Origin: Planctomycetota bacterium
GTDB taxonomy: Bacteria; Planctomycetota; UBA1135; GCA-002686595
DNA: 8,923 nucleotides
Reading direction: 5' to 3'
Assembly: GCA_013140785.1 (NCBI GenBank)
Contig: JABFRZ010000255.1
Coordinates: 1 to 8,923 of the forward strand
This document shows, one piece after another, positions 1-6,070 of the stretch; position 1 is the stretch's first letter, and each line of letters opens with the position of its first letter. The notes under the pieces are model-generated. The model saw only the letters and a program-made list of their open reading frames with translations. It searched no databases and was not told the DNA's origin. A program made the translations under genes and the position numbers.

Positions 1-498
1 ACCTACGTGTTCGGGCGGCTCTCGCCAGTCGGGCAGAGCCACGTCGAGGAGCTCCTGCACGGCGAAGTGCTGGGCGTGGGCTTGCACGAGCTCGAGACGA
101 TCGTGGCCGTGCTGCTCTTCGTGCTGCTCGTGCTGCTCGGCTTCCGGCGCGAACTCGTGCTGGTCAGCTTCGACCGCGAGTTCGCGCTCGTGCTCGGGAA
201 GCCCGCGCTGCGCTTCGAGCTGCTCCTGCACCTCCTGTGCACGCTGACGGTCGCGGTGGGCACGATCATCGTCGGGCCGACCATGCTGTTCGGCTTGTTG
301 GTCGTGCCGCCGCTCGCGGCACGGCCGTTCGCGCGCTCGATGAGCCAGTTCTTCCTGCTCGCGACGACGGTGGGAGTCGCGAGCGTCGCGCTCGGGATCA
401 CACTGTCTTTCCAGGCCGATCTGCCCTTCGGCGCCTCGGTCGTGGCGGCCTCGGCCGTCCTCTTGCTGCCCGGCCTGCTGCCACGCCGCGCGCGTTGA
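1..498 (+). CDS. ABC-3 family metal (Zn/Mn) transporter permease, 3' part
   Basis: This is the C-terminal 165 residues of an integral membrane permease; the 5' end lies outside the window. What is visible is a run of hydrophobic segments around residues 37-53, 75-100 and 117-160, with the family-like stretch VGTIIVGPTMLFGLLVVPP followed by a short basic loop (AARPFARS) and a final hydrophobic pair around LPFGASVVAAS. That pattern matches the C-terminal half of ZnuB/MntB/TroC-type permeases (ABC-3 family), which form the inner-membrane channel for Zn2+ or Mn2+ uptake with an ATPase and a periplasmic binding protein. Those partners would be expected upstream, outside the window. The metal cannot be told from this fragment. 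The gene ends in TGA and converges on the FKBP gene with only 15 bp between the stops and no obvious terminator hairpin. Confidence 0.85.
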   Translation, partial: TYVFGRLSPVGQSHVEELLHGEVLGVGLHELETIVAVLLFVLLVLLGFRRELVLVSFDREFALVLGKPALRFELLLHLLCTLTVAVGTIIVGPTMLFGLLVVPPLAARPFARSMSQFFLLATTVGVASVALGITLSFQADLPFGASVVAASAVLLLPGLLPRRAR

Positions 499-513
499 GT
501 TTCGCTCTCGGCC

Positions 514-951
514 TCAGCGACTCGCGGGTACGAGCTCCATCAGCTCGATGTCGAACATCACGGCTGCGTCGGGCGGGATGCGCGGCGGACGCCCGGCCGA
601 GCCGAAGGCGAGCGCGCTCGGGACGCTCAGGCGTCGCCGCCCGAACAAGCGCATGCCCACGACGCCCAGCTCGAGGCCGCGCGGCAGGCTGCCGGCGCCG
701 ACTTCGAAGCGCACCGGTTGGCCCGTGGCCTTGCTCGACTCGACCAGGGTTCGGTCGGCCAAACTCATTTCGTAGTGGATCGCGACCTCGTCGCCCTCGG
801 CGACCTCGGGCCCCGCGTCCGGAACGACCAGATCGCGCACCACCAGTCCGGAGGGATGCTGGACTGCTTCGTAGTGCGGCGGATCGGGGCGGAACCAGGC
901 ACAGCCAGAGAGCCAGGCTCCGGCCAGCAACGCTAGGGTTCGGGTCCACAT
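514..951 (-). CDS. FKBP-type peptidyl-prolyl isomerase lipoprotein
   Basis: A 145-residue protein with a short hydrophobic N-terminus ending in a lipobox (LSGC, Cys17), so it is predicted to be a membrane-anchored lipoprotein facing the periplasm. Residues 50-141 form one complete FKBP domain: VAIHY (56-60), ESS (71-73), RFEVGAGSLPRG (81-92), VVGM (97-100), LSVPSALAFG (108-117), RPPRIPPDAAVMFDIEL (121-137). FKBPs catalyse cis-trans isomerisation of X-Pro bonds and often act as folding helpers. Several pocket residues differ from FKBP12-like consensus: the FDSS aromatic/acid pair is VESS, the Val-Ile pair is Leu-Pro, the Trp at the pocket base is Leu93, and the Tyr of AYG is Phe116. Catalysis may therefore be weak or substrate-specific. 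The ATG was chosen because it gives the intact signal sequence; no Shine-Dalgarno sequence is visible. It lies 83 bp after the secreted-protein gene of the sigma cluster and may be cotranscribed. Confidence 0.9.
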   Translation of the reverse strand: MWTRTLALLAGAWLSGCAWFRPDPPHYEAVQHPSGLVVRDLVVPDAGPEVAEGDEVAIHYEMSLADRTLVESSKATGQPVRFEVGAGSLPRGLELGVVGMRLFGRRRLSVPSALAFGSAGRPPRIPPDAAVMFDIELMELVPASR

Positions 952-1034
952 CGTGGCAGCACGCGTGCGCCGGCCCGCGCCGCGTCTCGGCGACGATATC
1001 GTCGCGAACCCCGCCTGGAAAGCGCGAGCCCAGC

Positions 1035-1880
1035 TCAGTTCTTGTAGCGGTTGATCTGCGCGCGCTGGCGCAGCCGCTCGATCCCGCCCTCGGACAGGCT
1101 CGCGAGCTCGCTGACGGCGATGCGGATCACCAAGTTCTGCTCGCGCACCTCGTGACCGCTCGCCAGGACGTAGGCCGAGAGCGACTGGGACTCGCCCTCT
1201 TCGGGCATCTCACCAGCCTCGAAGCCCAATTGGAACTCGCCGTTTTCCGGACTGAAGTCCTGCAGCAGCGTGCGGTTCTTGCCGCTCAGGCGCAGCGCCA
1301 CCGTGATCGTCTCGCGGGGCGTCAGCCCCTCGACGCGGAACGCATGCCGCACGACGGTCCGGAGCACGGTGTCGATCACCTTCTCGATGGCCGCCGGATC
1401 GATCTCGGCCGCGCGCGGCGTCCCCAGGTTCAGGCGGCGGAACAGGGTCCCGTCCGGTGACAGGTGACCGCGCACCTCGCGGCGATAGCGCTCCCACTCG
1501 TCGTCGGTGGGCTGGTCGCTCTGCGCGGGCTCAGGGCCCGGCTCTTGCGCGACCACGGGCAATGATGCGTCCAGCGCAAAGAACAGGCCCGCGTCGGGCA
1601 GGTGAAAGGCGCGCGAGTGCTGCACGGTCTGATCGCCGACCCACAGGGTCGTGACCAGGCTGTGCATCCGGATGCCGCGCTTCTGCATCGTGACCTTGTC
1701 GCCGCTCTGCTTGTCGGCGAAGGCCTCGTCCAGAGTCTCGGCCAGGATGCGGCGTAGGATCTCGGTGCCCTCGGCGGTGGCTTCGGAGGTGCCGAGGGGG
1801 AGGGGAGCCTTCTGGGGGAGCGGAATGGCCTGCGGGAGCGCGTGCAGCGCGGCGGCGGCGAGAAGGATGGTGAAGAGCAT
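1035..1880 (-). CDS. secreted protein of unknown function in the sigma/anti-sigma cluster
   Basis: A 281-residue protein that I do not recognise. The N-terminus (MLFTILLAAAALHALPQA) is a short cleavable-type signal peptide, so export is likely. The mature part is rich in Glu, Arg and Leu: an N-terminal helical stretch (about 40-58), a region with beta-like spacing (about 62-110), an acidic low-complexity linker (about 112-128), then a longer mixed region to the end with a charged, Arg-rich C-terminus. No cysteine is present and no catalytic motif stands out. The start lies 21 bp after the anti-sigma stop codon; upstream of the ATG is pyrimidine-rich with no Shine-Dalgarno, so translational coupling to the anti-sigma gene is plausible. 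By context it may be a periplasmic partner or target of the anti-sigma protein; that is inference from gene order only. Confidence 0.75.
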   Translation of the reverse strand: MLFTILLAAAALHALPQAIPLPQKAPLPLGTSEATAEGTEILRRILAETLDEAFADKQSGDKVTMQKRGIRMHSLVTTLWVGDQTVQHSRAFHLPDAGLFFALDASLPVVAQEPGPEPAQSDQPTDDEWERYRREVRGHLSPDGTLFRRLNLGTPRAAEIDPAAIEKVIDTVLRTVVRHAFRVEGLTPRETITVALRLSGKNRTLLQDFSPENGEFQLGFEAGEMPEEGESQSLSAYVLASGHEVREQNLVIRIAVSELASLSEGGIERLRQRAQINRYKN

Positions 1881-1901
1881 GGCTGTGGAGGGGGAGTAGG
1901 T

Positions 1902-2663
1902 TCAGCGGTTGGCGGGGTTGTTCGGGTCCGGCAGGTAGGAAGCGAGGCTGGTGAGCGCGCGGCGCATCTCGATGTCGGTGCGCGCGGCCTCGCGCCCCAG
2001 CGTGGTGAGCTGTGTGTTCCAGGTGCGCTGGTTCTGCGCCAGCGCGTAGTCCACCACCTGGGAGAGGCGCAGGAGCTCCTGCTGCGTCATCTGCGAGCAG
2101 CGCTGGAAGAGCTCCTCCTGGCTCTGTGCGATGCTCGCGGAGCGCGCGGCGACCTCGCGCGCGGCGATTGCGCGCATCTGCTCCTCCATCAATGCCACCG
2201 TCGGCATGCCCATGGAGGCCGAGAGCGCGGTGGAGCGCGCGCCCGGCAGCGCGAAATCGAGCTGCAGCCGCCCGCCCTCGAGACTCGCGCGCGCGTTCAG
2301 CAGGCTGAAGGTGAAGAGCAGCGCGGCTGCGGCGCCCGACACGCGCGCGCCCCAGCGCACCAGACGTCCACGACGATCGCCGTGCGCGTCGAGCGGTGCT
2401 TCGCCCACTGGGCGAGGCGTGCCAGCCTGTGCGGCGATGGCGCGCGCGAGCAGGCGCGGGTCCTCGCTCGCGGCCGGCGTTTCCCAGCGCGAGAGCAGCC
2501 TCTGCGTGTCGCGCAGCGCGGCCAGTTCCTCACGGCAGGGAACACAGCCGCCGACATGGCGCGCGAGCGCTTCGCACGCGTCGGGCGCGAGCTCGCCGTA
2601 CAGGAAGGCGGCCAGTTCGTGCTGGACGCGGTCGCAGGTCGAGGAGATGTCGTCGTTCGGCAT
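1902..2663 (-). CDS. membrane-anchored zinc-finger anti-sigma factor
   Basis: A 253-residue protein with the hallmark of ZAS anti-sigma factors: Cys10, then 25 residues, His36-x3-Cys40-x2-Cys43 (HVGGCVPC), predicted to bind zinc and clamp the partner sigma factor in the cytoplasm. A single hydrophobic segment at about residues 105-122 follows a basic stretch (DRRGRLVRWGAR), placing the C-terminus outside. The extracytoplasmic part (about 124-253) is mostly helical, with a likely coiled coil around 160-235 (repeated Gln, Glu, Leu, Arg) and a Pro/Asn-rich tail. It starts 4 bp after the stop of the ECF sigma gene; a GGAG about 11 bases upstream of the ATG, inside the sigma gene, can serve as ribosome binding site. 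The pairing with the upstream sigma factor is strongly supported by gene order. The sensed signal is unknown; the long helical outer domain suggests protein-protein sensing. Confidence 0.9.
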   Translation of the reverse strand: MPNDDISSTCDRVQHELAAFLYGELAPDACEALARHVGGCVPCREELAALRDTQRLLSRWETPAASEDPRLLARAIAAQAGTPRPVGEAPLDAHGDRRGRLVRWGARVSGAAAALLFTFSLLNARASLEGGRLQLDFALPGARSTALSASMGMPTVALMEEQMRAIAAREVAARSASIAQSQEELFQRCSQMTQQELLRLSQVVDYALAQNQRTWNTQLTTLGREAARTDIEMRRALTSLASYLPDPNNPANR

Positions 2664-2667
2664 GGTT

Positions 2668-3219
2668 TCAGGTCTCCAGCGTCGCCAGGTGCGTGCGCAA
2701 GAGGGACAAGCCGCGCGACATGCGCGACTTCACGGTCGTGACGGGTGAGCCGAGGATCTCGGCGATGGCCGGGAAGGCCAGCTCGTGGTAGTGGCGCAGC
2801 ACGACCACCTCGCGCTCGGAGGCAGGCAGCGCGATCACGGCCTGGGCCACGATGCGCGCCACCTCGCGGTCGCGCGCCACGTGGAACCCTGTTTCCTCGA
2901 GCACGTAGTCGCCTTCGCGCTCGCGCACCGATTCCTCGAAGGCGTGCGCGCGCGCCGCGCTGCGCTTCTTGTCTCGGCAAAGGTTGAGGACCACGCGGTA
3001 GATCCAGGTCGAGAAGCGTGCGCGGCCCTCGAAGCGGGCGAGTCCCCGGTAGGTCTTGAGCAGTGCCATCTGGCGCACGTCTTTCGCCTCCTCGAGATCG
3101 CCGGTCAGGCGCGTGGCGAGCTGGAGGATGGGCTCGTTCCAGCGCCCTACCATGGCTTCGAACGCCGACTCGTCACCGTTCTGGAAGCGGAGCGCCAGTT
3201 CCTCGTCCGAAAGTTCCAT
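2668..3219 (-). CDS. ECF-type RNA polymerase sigma factor
   Basis: A 183-residue sigma-70 family protein of typical ECF size. Region 2 covers about residues 5-88: the start LSDEELALRFQNGDESAFEAM, a helix resembling the usual DAEDLVQE stretch but reading DLEEAKDVRQM (41-51), then FSTWIYRVVLNLCRDKKR (69-86) for -10 recognition. Region 4 covers about 125-180: ALPASEREVVVLRHYHELAF, then the helix-turn-helix IAEILGSPVTTVKSRMSRGL that recognises the -35 element. It directs RNA polymerase to a small regulon and is predicted to be held inactive by the zinc-finger protein encoded 4 bp downstream. The ATG is well supported: GAGGTG (3228-3233 on the complement) lies 8 bases upstream. This is the first gene of the leftward cluster. 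ECF genes often autoregulate, but I could not find a convincing promoter pair. Confidence 0.95.
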   Translation of the reverse strand: MELSDEELALRFQNGDESAFEAMVGRWNEPILQLATRLTGDLEEAKDVRQMALLKTYRGLARFEGRARFSTWIYRVVLNLCRDKKRSAARAHAFEESVREREGDYVLEETGFHVARDREVARIVAQAVIALPASEREVVVLRHYHELAFPAIAEILGSPVTTVKSRMSRGLSLLRTHLATLET

Positions 3220-3227
3220 GCGCCGTT

Positions 3228-3233
3228 CACCTC
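3228..3233 (-). promoter_or_regulatory. ribosome binding site of the ECF sigma gene
   Basis: The complement reads GAGGTG eight bases before the ATG ending at 3219. It fixes the sigma factor start and is one of the few strong Shine-Dalgarno sequences in the leftward cluster. Confidence 0.7.
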
Positions 3234-3580
3234 ATTGGACGTTCGGCGCCGCCCTCCCGACGGGGGAATCTGGGCCCGGGGGCTCGGCTACGGGGTCCCG
3301 CCCGGCCGGTTGGCATTGCGGACATGGGCTGCGGGTCGGCCTGAGCTACCACTTCCGAGCTTGCGCACTTTCGCACGGAAGCCTCGGAAACCCGCACACA
3401 GGAAGGGCCCTGGCGTCGTCCATGGGCCGTTCGGGCTCGCGATCCACGGCGTTCGCTCGGATCGATCCTTGCCCAGCCGTGAAGCGATGCCCTTGCAGAA
3501 ACTCCTGTCCGGGCGTCTACTTTGTCGAGGTGGACTCGGCTCTGTGCCGGTGTCCGCACTTGCTGTCACCACTCGAGTCG

Positions 3581-3585
3581 GGAGG
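3581..3585 (+). promoter_or_regulatory. ribosome binding site before the signal-peptide start
   Basis: GGAGG ends six bases before the ATG at 3592. This near-perfect Shine-Dalgarno shows that translation is set up at 3592, ahead of the tandem TGA codons, and not at the weakly placed GTG 3712 or ATG 3742 further on. Confidence 0.75.
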
Positions 3586-3591
3586 CTTCGA

Positions 3592-3678
3592 ATGAAGAAG
3601 CGGTCGGCGGTTCTCGGTCTGGTTGGCTGGCTCATGGCCGTGCTCGCGACGCCCTCCGGCGCCGCCCCTGGCTGATGA
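3592..3678 (+). other. signal-peptide segment ended by tandem TGA TGA
   Basis: The ATG at 3592 follows a strong GGAGG and opens 27 codons that form a clean Sec-type signal peptide: basic start MKKR, hydrophobic core SAVLGLVGWLMAVLA, then a small-residue cleavage region TPSGAAPG. Two consecutive TGA codons (3673-3675 and 3676-3678) follow. The frame past them continues without any shift into a Gly-rich linker and the thioredoxin-like body that ends at 4548. The segment therefore looks like the natural N-terminus of that protein, cut off by two stops. It could be a true nonsense lesion, a sequencing or assembly error, programmed readthrough, or a short leader peptide before a separately started gene. 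The first two seem most likely. Confidence 0.65.
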
Positions 3679-3711
3679 GGTGGTGGTGCCGGTAGCGGCA
3701 AGGCGCCCAGT

Positions 3712-4548
3712 GTGGGCGCCCCTGGAGCAGGTGGTGGAGGCATGCCGCCAGCGCCCGGTATCGGTCCGACGACGGGCGGTTCGGGGGGAAGCCCGTACAC
3801 CACGCTTCCGCGTGGTCCGACCAGCCGTCAAGAGCTGAAGATCGCCTGGCAGTTCCCGACCTACGTCGAGAAGGTCGCGGTCGAGGAGGGGCGAACGGCT
3901 GCCGTCAAGGAGCGGCACGCACTCGCCGCAGCCGATGCCTTCGGCTATCTCGCGGGCGACGATCGCCGCCCGCTGCTCGTCCTACGCGAGTGCCTGAAGT
4001 GCAACGGCACCGACGACGCCTTGATGAACCGCCAGGAAGACAACGAGCGCACGCTCGTGATGTCGCGCTGGTTCCATTGCATCAAGCTGCCGCCGGACGT
4101 GCTCGCGGAGGACCATCCCTTCCACGTGCTCTTCGCGGACGAGAAGCCCGGGCACCTGTTCCTCGCGCGCTGGGACGGCTCGCGTCGCAAGGACCTGACC
4201 GGGCAACAGTCACGTACGGAGCTCTGGGGCTTGTTGGAGTCGTACCTCGTGTCCGAGTACGAGGCCGGGATGGACGACTCGCTCGGTTTCTTGCTCGACC
4301 TGCTGGATCGCTTCGACCGCCTGGACGGTGAGATCGAATCCGTCAAGAGCCGCATGGACGACCAGGTCGAGGGCGGCCGGGCGGACTCGTCCAAGATGCG
4401 CAAGCTGAAGGACAAGCTCGCCCAGCTCGAGATCGCCAAGGCCAAGGCGCGCGCCGAGGCCATGCGGGTGTCCGAGCGCAAGCTCAAGTCCGAGCGTCCG
4501 GTGAAGGCCGCGGCAGCGCGACCTGCATCCGGAACGCAAGGAGGCTGA
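3712..4548 (+). CDS. thioredoxin-like protein with C-terminal coiled coil (body after in-frame stops)
   Basis: This is the open part of a gene whose natural start is probably ATG 3592. Counted from that ATG, a Gly/Pro-rich linker (about 30-62) follows the tandem TGA, then a domain with thioredoxin-like order: beta strand RPLLVL, ECLKC (Cys134-x-x-Cys137) at a helix start, a second strand ending in WFHC (Cys163) and KLPPDV, then PGHLFLARWDGSRRKDLTG and a helix SRTELWGLLESYL, resembling the thioredoxin C-terminal beta-beta-alpha. The Cys-x-x-Cys suggests a disulfide or redox role in the periplasm, but the cis-Pro site is not certain. Residues from about 215 to 300 are strongly charged and helical (DRLDGEIESVKSRM, KLKDKLAQLEIAKAKARAEA), a likely coiled coil; the tail is Ala/Gly-rich. 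As drawn, GTG 3712 (or ATG 3742) would be the start; neither has a clear ribosome binding site and both lose the signal peptide. A strong terminator follows. Confidence 0.7.
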   Translation: MGAPGAGGGGMPPAPGIGPTTGGSGGSPYTTLPRGPTSRQELKIAWQFPTYVEKVAVEEGRTAAVKERHALAAADAFGYLAGDDRRPLLVLRECLKCNGTDDALMNRQEDNERTLVMSRWFHCIKLPPDVLAEDHPFHVLFADEKPGHLFLARWDGSRRKDLTGQQSRTELWGLLESYLVSEYEAGMDDSLGFLLDLLDRFDRLDGEIESVKSRMDDQVEGGRADSSKMRKLKDKLAQLEIAKAKARAEAMRVSERKLKSERPVKAAAARPASGTQGG

Positions 4549-4568
4549 GCAAGACTCTCGCGTCCTGA

Positions 4569-4601
4569 CCCCCGGAGCCCGCACGGGCTCCGGGGGTTTT
4601 T
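4569..4601 (+). terminator. intrinsic terminator after the thioredoxin-like gene
   Basis: A perfect 12-bp stem (CCCCCGGAGCCC at 4569-4580 with GGGCTCCGGGGG at 4585-4596), a GCAC tetraloop and a run of five T form a textbook rho-independent terminator. It begins 21 bp after the stop codon and separates this gene from the next rightward gene, so the latter probably has its own promoter. Confidence 0.95.
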
Positions 4602-4641
4602 CTCGGCCGCTCGCTGGCTACTCTGGCCGCGTGGAACAGTC

Positions 4642-4646
4642 GAGGG
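4642..4646 (+). promoter_or_regulatory. ribosome binding site choosing ATG 4655
   Basis: GAGGG ends eight bases before ATG 4655. It supports this start over the in-frame GTG at 4631, which has no such site and would put eight polar residues in front of the signal peptide. Confidence 0.6.
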
Positions 4647-4654
4647 TCTCCGCC

Positions 4655-5896
4655 ATGCGCTCCTTCACCGCGCCTCTCGCACTCGCCGTCGCGCTCGCCG
4701 TCGTGTTCGCCTATCCCGGCCGCCTCGCCGCAGCCCAGGGCGAGATCAAGCCCTTCCCGAGGGTCGATCCCTACACCAAGAACGACCCGGAGAAGGTCAA
4801 GAAGGCGGGTTACGTGTCCTTCGGGCCTTTCCGCCTCGGCGACGATCACACCACCTCTCAGGTCGAGACCACGCTCGGCGGTATCCCGCTGATCTGGGTC
4901 GAGAGCGCGCACTTCAAGCTCGGCTCGGGGCTACCCGAGTACACCTTGGCCGACGATCCGCGCGAGAAGGATCGCATCAGGGCCGAACTGGAGCGGCTCT
5001 CCGAGAGGCTGCCCGACGTCAAGGTCAAGACGCGCAAGCTCGACCCCTGGCTGCGCCTGCACCTATTCGCGTTGCGGCTCGAGGACCTCTACGCGCAGTT
5101 CCTGCACGAGTTCGGGATCCAGGAGAGCGAGTTCCCGAACGTTGCGCTCGACGGCAAGCGCCCCGCGGGCAAGGACTACATGGGAACCGGCCGGTTCCTC
5201 GGCATGCCGGCCAAGTTCACGGTGCTCCTGTTCGACAAGAAGAGTGCTCTGGGGCGCTACTCCAACGTGTACCTCGGGCAGGCGTTGGAGGGCCCGAGCT
5301 GCCGACACTTCCCGGGGGTCGGGTCGCTCTTGTACCTCACGGCAGCGGAGCTCCTGGAGGGCGAGTACCTCAACGACACGGCGCTGACCTGCGACGTGGT
5401 CAGCGGCGTCTCGCAGAGCCTCGCGCTCGGATTCCGCGGCTTCCACGTCACGCTGCCCTTCGCGCTCGGCGAGAGCATCGCGCACTGGTTCTCGCGTCAG
5501 GTCGATCCGCGCTACCACTTCTTCTCGGGACTCGATCGCGCGAAGATCCGCTTCAAGGACCAGTGGAACTGGGCTCCCAGCGTGCGCGCGCGTGTCGAGC
5601 ACGGCATGGTCCCGCCGCTCGCCGAGGTGCTCGGCTGGACCATCGGCGACGCTCTCGAATGGGCCGATCACCTGATCCTGTGGTCGCAGATGGACTTCCT
5701 GCTGGCGCGCGACGACGACGCGGCCGGCATGCTCCTGCGCCGGCTCAAGGAGCCTGCGACGAACTCCGCACCGCTCACCGCCGAGGAGCTCGCCGAGCGC
5801 GCGCGCCAGGCCTACCCCCAGGCCATTGGCACCGATCTGGCGGGCTTCGACGTCGCCTGGAGCGAATGGGTGCTGAAGACGTATCCGAAGAAGTAG
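4655..5896 (+). CDS. secreted protein of unknown function (GESIAHW motif)
   Basis: A 413-residue exported protein that I cannot assign to a named family. From ATG 4655 the N-terminus is a signal peptide: MRSFTAP, hydrophobic LALAVALAVVFAY, then a cleavage region near RLAAAQG. The mature part contains IPLIWVESAHFKLGSGL, a helical charged stretch (about residues 108-150), two cysteines (Cys216 and Cys246) that could pair outside the cell, and near residue 270 the motif LGESIAHWFSRQVDPRY with Glu273-x3-His277-Trp. This resembles the helix position of HExxH metallopeptidases of the MA-like kind, but the HExxH itself is absent, so proteolytic activity is not supported. The C-terminal part is helical and acidic (LLRRLKEP, LTAEELAERARQ), and ends with FDVAWSEWVLKTYPKK. 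It stands alone after a strong terminator and converges on the sulfatase-like gene. The 174 bp between them hold nothing I can identify. Confidence 0.85.
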   Translation: MRSFTAPLALAVALAVVFAYPGRLAAAQGEIKPFPRVDPYTKNDPEKVKKAGYVSFGPFRLGDDHTTSQVETTLGGIPLIWVESAHFKLGSGLPEYTLADDPREKDRIRAELERLSERLPDVKVKTRKLDPWLRLHLFALRLEDLYAQFLHEFGIQESEFPNVALDGKRPAGKDYMGTGRFLGMPAKFTVLLFDKKSALGRYSNVYLGQALEGPSCRHFPGVGSLLYLTAAELLEGEYLNDTALTCDVVSGVSQSLALGFRGFHVTLPFALGESIAHWFSRQVDPRYHFFSGLDRAKIRFKDQWNWAPSVRARVEHGMVPPLAEVLGWTIGDALEWADHLILWSQMDFLLARDDDAAGMLLRRLKEPATNSAPLTAEELAERARQAYPQAIGTDLAGFDVAWSEWVLKTYPKK

Positions 5897-6070
5897 CGCG
5901 GCTTCGCTCGGATCGGTGCCGGCGTAGCGCTCGGTCCGCGGCGAGGTGGTCGCCCGCTAGCCACCACAGCAGCGCGCGCGTGCCCAGCGTCCGGGGTGCT
6001 CTGGCGAGTTCGAACCACGTGGCTCGGCGCCCAGCACGTCGTGAGAAACAACGTGGCCTCGTTCCCCGCT

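Larger units (their letters stand above)
3220..3591. other. divergent intergenic region
   Basis: These 372 bp separate the leftward sigma factor gene from the rightward thioredoxin-like gene and must carry both 5' regions. Open frames crossing it look like chance products of high GC (Arg/Pro/Ser-rich, no domain). A small interrupted hairpin is visible at 3352-3381 (CTTCCG paired with CGGAAG, with inner GCG/CGC). A weak rightward sigma-70-like pair is TTGCAG (3493-3498) and TCTACT (3516-3521) with a 17-base spacer; it matches consensus poorly and is only a guess. I see no tRNA, riboswitch or repeat here. Confidence 0.5.

Noticed and set aside
237..1460. Long rightward open frame of 407 codons.
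   Set aside because: Arg/Pro/Ala-rich shadow of the permease, FKBP and secreted-protein genes; no domain and no ribosome binding site.
1842..2741. Rightward open frame of 299 codons opposite the anti-sigma gene.
   Set aside because: Antisense shadow of the anti-sigma factor gene, which has a clear zinc-binding motif and membrane segment.
2785..3675. Rightward open frame of 296 codons ending at the tandem TGA.
   Set aside because: Its first part is the antisense of the ECF sigma gene. Only the last 27 codons, from ATG 3592, make sense, as a signal peptide.
3676..3700. Possible SECIS-like hairpin after the TGA codons (TGCCG-GTAG-CGGCA at 3687-3700), suggesting selenocysteine.
   Set aside because: The stem is only 5 bp in GC-rich DNA, two adjacent selenocysteines after a signal peptide in a Gly-rich linker make little sense, and no selenoprotein family fits.
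3592..4548. TGA read as glycine, as in Gracilibacteria and SR1, which would give an unbroken Gly run.
   Set aside because: TGA is the normal stop of most genes in this window, the DNA is very GC-rich, and the gene families do not suit those lineages.
3449..5925. Shared 13-base string TTCGCTCGGATCG in the intergenic region near 3450 and after the gene ending at 5896.
   Set aside because: Too short, with no extended similarity; it can occur by chance in such GC-rich DNA.
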